A stretch of DNA of 64,000 nt. Origin: JBEKHT01 sp049516595 (lineage in GTDB: Bacteria > Chloroflexota > Anaerolineae > Anaerolineales > RBG-16-64-43). Made by a program: the position numbers and the translations under genes. The notes below the pieces were generated by a model, which worked only from the letters and a program-made list of their open reading frames with translations, made no database searches and was not told the origin of the DNA. The stretch spans positions 1 to 64,000 of the forward strand of contig JBEKSY010000001.1 in NCBI GenBank assembly GCA_049516595.1, read 5' to 3'. This document shows positions 58,071-64,000 of the stretch, one piece after another. The first letter of the stretch is position 1. Every line of letters begins with the position of its first letter.

Positions 58071-59063
58071 ATGACCCTCCTCGTCGACCGTTTTGGCCGC
58101 CGGGTGGAATACCTGCGGATTTCGGTGACGGACCGCTGCAATCTCCGCTGCCTCTATTGCGTGCCGCCCGAGAAGGTGGTCTGGAGGCATTACGACGAGA
58201 TTCTCAGCTTCGAGGAGATCGCCAGCGTGGTCGAGGCCGCGGCGCAACTGGGAGTCCGCCGAATCCGGCTGACGGGGGGAGAACCGCTGCTGCGCCGCGA
58301 CCTTCCGGAGCTGGTCCGTGAGATCGCCACCATTCCAGGGATTGAAGAAGTCTCTCTGACGACGAACGCGACACGGCTCGAGGACCTGGCTGAGCCGCTT
58401 GCCCGGTCCGGCCTCAGCCGCGTGAACATCAGCCTGGATACACTCCAACCCGACCGCTACGCTCGCTTTACGCGCGGAGGGGCTATCGAGCCCGTCTGGC
58501 GGGGCATCGCGGCTGCGGAGCGCGCCGCGCTCCTCCCGATCAAGCTGAATGCCGTCGTGGTGAAGGGGCTCAATGATGATGAACTGCTAGATTTGGCGCG
58601 GCTCAGTCTCGAGCGACCGTGGCACGTCCGCTTTATCGAGCGGATGCCCGTCGGAGACCTGGGTGGGTGGGATCCGGAGCTCCCAGATCGGGGGCAGGGG
58701 TACCTCCCAGTCGAAGCCATGCTTGAAAGGCTGAGCGACCTGCGCTTGGAACCGACGAACGAGAAAAGCGGCCTGGGGCCTGCTCGTGTTTACCGTGTGG
58801 CAGGGGCCCTGGGGACGATCGGGCTCATTTCACCGATTAGCGAAAACTTCTGCTCGGCCTGCAATCGCCTCCGCCTGACCTGCGATGGACGCCTGCGGCC
58901 CTGCCTGCTCGCAGAACGGGAGGTGGACGTGCGAGAGCCGATTCGTCGAGGCGAGGCCCTCGGACCCTATCTTCAACTCGCCGCGAACCTCAAACCCCAG
59001 GTCCATGACCTGGCCGCCGGACGTCAACCCGGATCCCGTTGGATGTCCCAGATCGGGGGATAA
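58071..59063 (+). CDS. moaA: GTP 3',8-cyclase MoaA (molybdenum cofactor)
   Basis: 330 residues. The N-terminal radical SAM cluster is C23, C27, C30 (CNLRCLYC). The C-terminal cluster is C261, C264 and C278 (FCSACNRLRLTC...PCL). The chain ends in the diagnostic GG, which inserts into the active site. It converts GTP to 3',8-cyclo-GTP, the first step of molybdopterin synthesis. No other moa/moe gene is adjacent. No ribosome site precedes the ATG. I looked for a Moco riboswitch in the leader and did not find one. Confidence 0.96.
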   Translation: MTLLVDRFGRRVEYLRISVTDRCNLRCLYCVPPEKVVWRHYDEILSFEEIASVVEAAAQLGVRRIRLTGGEPLLRRDLPELVREIATIPGIEEVSLTTNATRLEDLAEPLARSGLSRVNISLDTLQPDRYARFTRGGAIEPVWRGIAAAERAALLPIKLNAVVVKGLNDDELLDLARLSLERPWHVRFIERMPVGDLGGWDPELPDRGQGYLPVEAMLERLSDLRLEPTNEKSGLGPARVYRVAGALGTIGLISPISENFCSACNRLRLTCDGRLRPCLLAEREVDVREPIRRGEALGPYLQLAANLKPQVHDLAAGRQPGSRWMSQIGG

Positions 59064-59126
59064 TCCGGGTCGCCGGGCGAGGGGAAACTCGCCACCCGGC
59101 TCATTCGATAGGCCCACCCGTCACGC

Positions 59127-59921
59127 ATGCCTGAGATCCTCCTTCCCAGTGGGGAAAGCATCCATTACTTCGACGTCAACCCGTCCGCCGGGGAAGTGGT
59201 GCTTCTGCTCCACGGGCTCGGGGCCACCGCCGAGTCTTGGCTGCTACAGATTCCCGCCCTCATCCAGGCCGGTTATCGGGCTGTCGCACCGGATGCGCCT
59301 GGCTTTGGGGGATCCACTCGCCTGATGGGGAGGACGACTATCGCTCAGATGGCGTCCCCCATGGCCTCGCTCCTGTGCTCGCTCGGGATCGGTGCCGCCG
59401 ACGTTGTCGGCCTCTCGATGGGTGGGACACTGGCTCTCCAGCTGGCACTGGACCACCCGGAGCGGGTGAAGCACTTAGTCCTAGTGAGCACCTTTGCCCA
59501 CCTGCGAATAGGGGAGCCGGTCCTGCTCCCCTACTACGCGGTGCGGATTCTTCTCGTTCTGCTCTTCGGCCCGCGCGCCCAAGCTACGGGCGTTGCTCGG
59601 CGAGTGTTCCCCGACGACGACCAGGAACGTATGCGCCAAGCTTTCATAGAGCAGGTCGCGTTGGCCGACGTGCGGTCCTACCGCGGGGCGATGCGAGCAT
59701 TGGCCACCTTTGACGTGCGCGGGCGGCTGGGCGAAATCCGCAACCCAACCCTGGTGGTGAGCGGAGATCGTGATTCGACCGTTCCACCCTCGGCCCAGCG
59801 CGAACTGCTGCTCGGAATTCGAGGGGCTCAACAGCTGATCGTCCGCGGTGCCGGCCACGCCGTGAATGTGGACCATGCCGAGGAGTTCAATCGAATCTTG
59901 CTGGGATTCCTGGGATCGTGA
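59127..59921 (+). CDS. Alpha/beta hydrolase
   Basis: 264 residues. Oxyanion region LLLHGLGATAESW, nucleophile S97 in GLSMGG, acid in SGDRDSTVP, histidine in GAGHAVN. This is a complete catalytic triad. No signal peptide, so probably cytosolic. The substrate cannot be predicted. It starts 63 bases after moaA and precedes the CPBP gene, and the three may be one transcript. Confidence 0.9.
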   Translation: MPEILLPSGESIHYFDVNPSAGEVVLLLHGLGATAESWLLQIPALIQAGYRAVAPDAPGFGGSTRLMGRTTIAQMASPMASLLCSLGIGAADVVGLSMGGTLALQLALDHPERVKHLVLVSTFAHLRIGEPVLLPYYAVRILLVLLFGPRAQATGVARRVFPDDDQERMRQAFIEQVALADVRSYRGAMRALATFDVRGRLGEIRNPTLVVSGDRDSTVPPSAQRELLLGIRGAQQLIVRGAGHAVNVDHAEEFNRILLGFLGS

Positions 59922-60014
59922 ATGGGGCTGGAGATCGGGGACCATGCCGTAGTCCTGACCGATTGGCGCCGATCCACAGGAAAGACCTCGTCCCAGGCGA
60001 AGAGAGGATGGAAG

Positions 60015-60851
60015 ATGTCAGAGATCCAGACTGCGGAGAGCAGACTGCCGCGGAAGGGCTTCAATTGGCGGCTGCTGGGAGTCCTGGTCGCAATGATATT
60101 TGTGGGGTATGTAGCCATCATCCCCTATTCGCTGACCCTTCAATCGCAAGCGCTGAAGACCACCCGTTTGCCCCTGCCCCTCTGGATCCTCATCCCGATC
60201 CAGGTTCTGGAGGGCGGCGTCCTTTACGCGCTTCTGGCTGGGGTGGGACTCTTTCTGGCCGGGAGAATAGGGCTGGGAGCCCCCATCCTAGACGGATGGC
60301 TGCGGGCCAAGAACGTCAAGAAAGCAGCCAGGCGGATTCTCCTTCCCTCGATTGTCCTGGGCGTGCTCGGCAGCCTTCTGATCCTGGTCATCGAGATCAC
60401 CATTTTCTCGCCTCTGCTCGGCGCGGACCTCAAGCGCATTGTCATTCCCTTGCCCGCCAATCTGACCCCACCCGCCTGGCAGGGCCTCCTGGCCGCCTTC
60501 TACGGAGGTTTCGACGAGGAGATCCTGCTGAGGCTGTTCGCACTCTCCCTCCTCGCCTGGCTCGGGGCCCGAATGGGGAGACAACCCTCGGGTAGGCCCC
60601 AGACCTTCGTGCTCTGGATTGCGAATATCCTGGCGGCGATTCTCTTTGGCCTGGGGCATCTTCCCGCCACGGCCGCGGCCGGCCTGCCGATCGACGCTTT
60701 GGTCGTCACCCGCGCGGTTGTGCTCAACGGGCTCCTGGGAATCGGATTCGGATGGCTCTACTTCACTTACGGGCTGGAAAGCGCGATGCTGGCCCACTTC
60801 TCAGCCGACCTCATTCTCCATGTGGTCGCCCCGTTGCTCGCCGTCCTCTGA
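60015..60851 (+). CDS. CPBP family intramembrane glutamic endopeptidase
   Basis: 278 residues with about seven membrane segments. The catalytic pair is E168-E169 in DEEILLR, followed by H215 in FGLGH and a late HFSAD. These are the motifs of the CAAX protease/bacteriocin-processing family. Natural substrate unknown. ATG 60015 has AGAGG seven bases upstream. An earlier ATG right after the hydrolase stop would add a soluble, unlikely extension. Confidence 0.9.
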   Translation: MSEIQTAESRLPRKGFNWRLLGVLVAMIFVGYVAIIPYSLTLQSQALKTTRLPLPLWILIPIQVLEGGVLYALLAGVGLFLAGRIGLGAPILDGWLRAKNVKKAARRILLPSIVLGVLGSLLILVIEITIFSPLLGADLKRIVIPLPANLTPPAWQGLLAAFYGGFDEEILLRLFALSLLAWLGARMGRQPSGRPQTFVLWIANILAAILFGLGHLPATAAAGLPIDALVVTRAVVLNGLLGIGFGWLYFTYGLESAMLAHFSADLILHVVAPLLAVL

Positions 60852-61114
60852 CCCACGCCAAGGGCCTGATCGCTTTGGATACCCGCGACCCATGGCGAGG
60901 TGGGCCGAGAAAGGTCCGCAGGGGGAGTTTCCGCCGAGGGGGATCGGAATCCCGGTTCGGCCTTCTCCGAACCTCGGTCCGTGTTGCGCGAGATATCCGC
61001 CGAGGACATGGGAAAGGCGGCTGATAATCCGTCCGCTTTGGTCCGTTCGACCCTCAGCAGGGACCAAGCCTTGGGCCTGCAGTTCAAACGGGATGCGACG
61101 GCTCTTCTTGCCTC

Positions 61115-61540
61115 ATGTCCGGACCTGGTGATATCGCCCCCTTCCTAAGGAAGGCCGCTGACTGGGCGCGAGATCGTCCCGACGTGGTCGCTGTGGCTCT
61201 GGTCGGATCCCACGCGCGAGGGACAGCCCGCCCGGACTCCGACATTGATCTGCTCCTGCTGGTCGGATCCCCTCAGTCGTATGTGGGGGATAGGCGCTGG
61301 TTGAGGGCCTTTGGGCAGCCAACGCGCGTGGAGCTGGAGCCGTGGGGGAAAGTCATCTCAATTCAGGCATGGTATGACGACGGGCGGGAAGTCGAATATG
61401 GGCTGGCGCCTGCGGATTGGGGATCTGATCCGGAGGATGAGGGGGATGCTTGCGTAATCCGTGGCTGCTTTCGCATTCTTTTTGACCGCCAGGGGAAACC
61501 AGGCCGTCGCATCGCAGGATTCCGCGAGAGAGGATCCTGA
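61115..61540 (+). CDS. Nucleotidyltransferase domain protein (pol-beta fold)
   Basis: 141 residues. The catalytic signature GSHARGTARPDSDID starts at G31, with metal-binding aspartates D43 and D45 and a third position around VISIQAWYDD. It is about the size of AadK-like or minimal nucleotidyltransferases. No HEPN partner gene is next to it, so a toxin-antitoxin role is not supported here. Confidence 0.82.
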   Translation: MSGPGDIAPFLRKAADWARDRPDVVAVALVGSHARGTARPDSDIDLLLLVGSPQSYVGDRRWLRAFGQPTRVELEPWGKVISIQAWYDDGREVEYGLAPADWGSDPEDEGDACVIRGCFRILFDRQGKPGRRIAGFRERGS

Positions 61541-61771
61541 TCGCGCAGCTCGGGCCTCGCGCGGGACTCTGCGCCCTGCCCCTGGGTCGTGGCGAGCAGC
61601 CCTGGTAGGCTCGGGAGGATGTTTGGTTCAGCAACCCGACCCAGTCCGTATCGCCCCGGCCTCTGCCCAGGGTCTACCCCCGAAGCCCAACGGAGGCTCA
61701 CGGGGTTGACTACCCGGCGCGGCGGGGAGACCAAGGGCATATGGCGGTAGGCTTCTCTTGGAGGAGGGGAT

Positions 61772-62575
61772 ATGATCCCGCCGGAAATCATCGCCGGGTG
61801 CGGGAACCGCTGCGATCTCTGTCCTCTCTTCATCCGTAACTTCAAAGCCAGCAAGCACGATCAGATCCATCTCGGTTTGTTAAGGTACCACCACGACAGG
61901 ATGGGAGCGCGCCCGGACTGTCGGCGAGGGTGTGATGAGTGCCTGAGCGGAGGATCCATTGCCCGAAAGGGCTGCCCGATCAGGAGATGCGCGGGCCGCG
62001 GGGACCTGTTCTCTTGCGCCGACTGCGCGAGGCTCTTCTATCAACTTCTGAGCGCGGACATCCAGATCATGGAAGGGGCTCTCCCACGATACGGCTGCAC
62101 CATCTCGCCCGCAGACTACGATGGGTTTTTCAGGTTGTTTCAGGTCTGCGAGAAGCTCACCCAGATCCGCGCCGAAAAGCAAGCGCGCAGGAAGAGGGGG
62201 ATCACGTGGGGCGCCAGGGCAGAGCCACTTCGGCCGCGGATCGAGGAGGCGCCGGACCCGGAAATGGGCGGAAGCTTGCCGCAAGGTGCCCTTCTTCGTT
62301 CCGCGTTTATCCTCGGGCAAGCCTCGCCGGGCCGGTCGCCCTTGAGGCGGACGGCCTCGGGGGCAGGATGGCTTGGGATGAGCCGGAACCCTGCCACCGC
62401 CTGTTCGAGGCCTGGAAATCCTTTCCGCTCCTCCTTCCGTCTGCATTCAGGCCGGACGAACCCTCCGGCCCACCCGCACCTTTGTCCTTTCGCTATCCAC
62501 GCCAGAGCCCAGGCCAAAGCTCCTCGCGGATCGGCCTGGGACCGAGTCGGGTTCCGAGCTGGGCCCCACTTTTGA
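61772..62575 (+). CDS. Cysteine-rich DUF3795-like protein, doubtful C-terminus
   Basis: The first 140 residues look real: C10, C14 and C17 (GCGNRCDLCP), then clusters CRRGCDECLSG and CPIRRCAGRGDLFSCADC, and a helical end YDGFFRLFQVCEKL. The cysteine spacing fits DUF3795-type metal- or cluster-binding proteins. The remaining 125 or so residues are Arg/Pro/Ser-rich and unlike the family, so the true end or a frameshift may lie around 62200. GGAGG seven bases before the ATG fixes the start. Confidence 0.7.
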   Translation: MIPPEIIAGCGNRCDLCPLFIRNFKASKHDQIHLGLLRYHHDRMGARPDCRRGCDECLSGGSIARKGCPIRRCAGRGDLFSCADCARLFYQLLSADIQIMEGALPRYGCTISPADYDGFFRLFQVCEKLTQIRAEKQARRKRGITWGARAEPLRPRIEEAPDPEMGGSLPQGALLRSAFILGQASPGRSPLRRTASGAGWLGMSRNPATACSRPGNPFRSSFRLHSGRTNPPAHPHLCPFAIHARAQAKAPRGSAWDRVGFRAGPHF

Positions 62576-62599
62576 AATCCTGTGCATCAAAGAGAGGGC

Positions 62600-62610
62600 T
62601 GATATAGAAT
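62600..62610 (+). promoter_or_regulatory. -10 of the RRM protein gene
   Basis: TGATATAGAAT contains an extended -10 (TG, A, TATAGA) or the overlapping TAGAAT. The leader would be about 155 bases. Confidence 0.5.
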
Positions 62611-62619
62611 TAGTGCTGG

Positions 62620-62638
62620 CTGGACCGGTGCGGTCCAG
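62620..62638 (+). promoter_or_regulatory. Hairpin at the 5' end of the RRM mRNA
   Basis: CTGGACCG, loop GTG, CGGTCCAG: a perfect eight-base stem that begins within about five bases of the predicted transcription start. It may stabilise the mRNA or act in cold-responsive control. That is an inference. Confidence 0.55.
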
Positions 62639-62772
62639 GCAGGTCGCGGAAGATTCGGGCGCGCCCCGCCCAGCCGCAACCGGCGGGGGGATTCGTCCGG
62701 CGGTGTGTTACACTTGCCCCTTGCGCACGAACTGGGCCCCTCACCGCTCTGCTTACTCGGATTGGAGACAAA

Positions 62773-63093
62773 ATGGAAACGAAGCTCTACGTCGGCAACC
62801 TTTCGTATTCCACCTCGGAGGACGACCTGCGTGGGCTGTTTGCCCAAGCCGGCTCGGTCAAGTCGGTGACCTTGATTACCGACCGAGACACAGGGCGGTC
62901 TAAGGGATTCGCCTTTGTCGAGATGGAGACCCAGGCTGAAGCGCAGAAGGCGATTGGCCTGTTCAATGGCTCTCAATTGCACGACCGTCCCTTGACCGTG
63001 AACCTGGCGCGCCCACGCGAGGAACGGGGACGAGGGGATGACCGGCGGCGCACCGGTCCCTCGCACCGAGGTGGCAACCGCCGATCGTGGTAG
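62773..63093 (+). CDS. RRM-domain RNA-binding protein
   Basis: 106 residues. A single RNA recognition motif with RNP2 LYVGNL at 5-10 and RNP1 KGFAFVEM at 44-51, followed by an Arg/Gly-rich tail of about 25 residues. Small proteins of this type in cyanobacteria and Chloroflexota bind RNA and are often cold-induced. It has a long leader with a hairpin at its 5' end. It stands alone. Confidence 0.94.
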   Translation: METKLYVGNLSYSTSEDDLRGLFAQAGSVKSVTLITDRDTGRSKGFAFVEMETQAEAQKAIGLFNGSQLHDRPLTVNLARPREERGRGDDRRRTGPSHRGGNRRSW

Positions 63094-63976
63094 GCGGAGG
63101 AAGCCGACGCAATCGGACGGTTCCGCTCGGTCATTGAGCATCCGGCCTTAGTAGACAGAGCTGCCTATCCCCCCTGCCGGCGTCCTCAGGCAGCGCAAAG
63201 GGATTCGAGTAGGCTCCCTGGCCGGCATGCTGTGCGGTGTCGTGACCGCGCACATATTCTCCGAACCACTGGGATCAAGCCTGCCTCCCCAGAGGAAAAG
63301 CTTTCTTGTCAGGCCGGGGTTGTCCAGCGCAGCCCCAGTCCGGCAATCGCTCGTGCCACCGGCTCGCTTTTGGTAGGCATCCTGATCTGGAAAGGTCGCA
63401 TGCCGAATCGATGGGCAGCCGCTGTGCCGATGGCTGGCTCTCCCGTCAGAACGGATAGTGTCGCCTTGGAGGCGTTGAGGCCCAGGGCATGGAGGGGCCT
63501 CTCGGCAGCTCGCCGCCCCAAAGAGTTGCCCGGTCAACCGTTCCGTTGCATCCGCATCGCGACCTGCCCCGCAACAACCCGCGCCCTGGAGTAAGGCGGT
63601 TCGGAACCTGGGCCTGATCTCGCTGCCTCCATGCGGAACCGTATGGCTTGGAGGCAGCCTCCCAGCTCGGCGGGAGGGCAGGGCCCGCTCTGGTCGCGGT
63701 GGACAGCTCCCCATTGACCAATTCGAGTCCCTTCCCCTCCCCTGCGCCCGGAACTTTGACGCCACCGGCCTAAGTCCGGCACTGGGATCGGCGCCGATCG
63801 AAAAGGCGGCCATGCCCGGTTCTGCTGGAGAAGCAACCGCCCTCCCCGCGTTGCATTCTCTGCCTGGTTTTTCCGCCCTGAAAGGGTTGGAATTCGAGTG
63901 CAAGATCTCGATAGATAATCAGCCGGGCACGAGCTAACTTGTATGGGCTGTCACCTCAAGAACCCGTAGAGGACGT
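63094..63976. other. Region without a recognised gene
   Basis: 883 bases. Long frames exist on both strands but are Arg/Pro/Ser-rich without family resemblance, as expected in GC-rich non-coding DNA. No tRNA, repeat or terminator is seen. Confidence 0.5.
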
Positions 63977-64000
63977 ATGCAGAACAGAGACTACTGGCAA
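63977..64000 (+). CDS. Possible start of a gene running off the window
   Basis: AGAGGA lies three bases before ATG 63977, and the visible codons read MQNRDYWQ. Too little is visible to name it. Confidence 0.3.

Noticed and set aside
61115..61540. MNT/HEPN toxin-antitoxin pair
   Set aside because: Only the nucleotidyltransferase is present. No HEPN gene with RxxxxH lies on either side.
63148..63903. 251-codon minus-strand frame near the end of the window
   Set aside because: Arg/Pro/Ser/Cys-rich, no domain, no ribosome site and no promoter. It is typical of chance frames in GC-rich DNA.

Overview
The window is GC-rich chromosomal DNA from a bacterium, densely packed, with no insertion sequence, integrase, phage gene, CRISPR array or tRNA that I could recognise. 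The gene content fits Chloroflexota: bacterial Elp3, lipoproteins with Thr/Pro-rich linkers, a stand-alone methylmalonyl-CoA-mutase-type large subunit, SurA/PrsA-like and LysM/M23 envelope proteins, an RRM protein, and no outer-membrane genes. This is an inference from gene families; no rRNA is present to prove it.

Region 1 (1-9.7 kb, minus strand) is information processing. rpsL-rpsG-fusA-tuf has its own consensus promoter. rpoB is upstream with a separate promoter, and rpoC is missing from its normal place between rpoB and rpsL. Divergent to rpoB lies a long, almost fully paired hairpin that I read as a candidate 6S RNA, followed by aspS. Region 2 (9.8-14.2 kb) holds a GNAT protein, homoserine dehydrogenase, a DUF2007 protein, a LysM/M23 endopeptidase, a DUF192 protein and a lone receiver domain. 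Region 3 (14.3-21.7 kb) is a complete phosphate regulon, phoB-phoR-pstS-pstC-pstA-pstB-phoU, with Pho-box-like repeats and two structured leaders. Region 4 (21.8-27.6 kb) has a solute-binding lipoprotein coupled to glycerate kinase, a phosphohexomutase, a nitroreductase and a class A beta-lactamase-like hydrolase.

Region 5 (28.3-42 kb) is accessory metabolism: the two subunits of a family I CoA-transferase, separated by about 3.5 kb, a P5C-dehydrogenase-type aldehyde dehydrogenase, a membrane protein with a one-base frameshift in a T8 run, a DUF429 protein, an FAD oxidoreductase, a GH3-family protein and an MFS transporter. Region 6 (42-49.5 kb) has rpsF-ssb-rpsR with a peptidyl-prolyl isomerase, then elp3 overlapping head-to-head with a Trm9-like methyltransferase, and a receiver/GAF protein. 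Region 7 (49.6-63.1 kb) has an acyl-CoA mutase large subunit, a CDF metal transporter, an SRAP protein, a membrane-fused spermidine-synthase-like protein divergent from an MFS transporter, moaA, an alpha/beta hydrolase, a CPBP protease, a nucleotidyltransferase, a DUF3795-like protein and an RRM protein. The last 0.9 kb carries no gene I can support except a possible start at the very edge.

Most promoters that can be read rely on a good -10, often with the extended TG element. At least two genes start so close to their -10 that the mRNA should be leaderless. Canonical intrinsic terminators are almost absent. The items I would follow up first are the elp3/Trm9-like pair, the 6S RNA candidate next to rpoB, the pstS leader that hides its ribosome site in a hairpin, and the missing rpoC.
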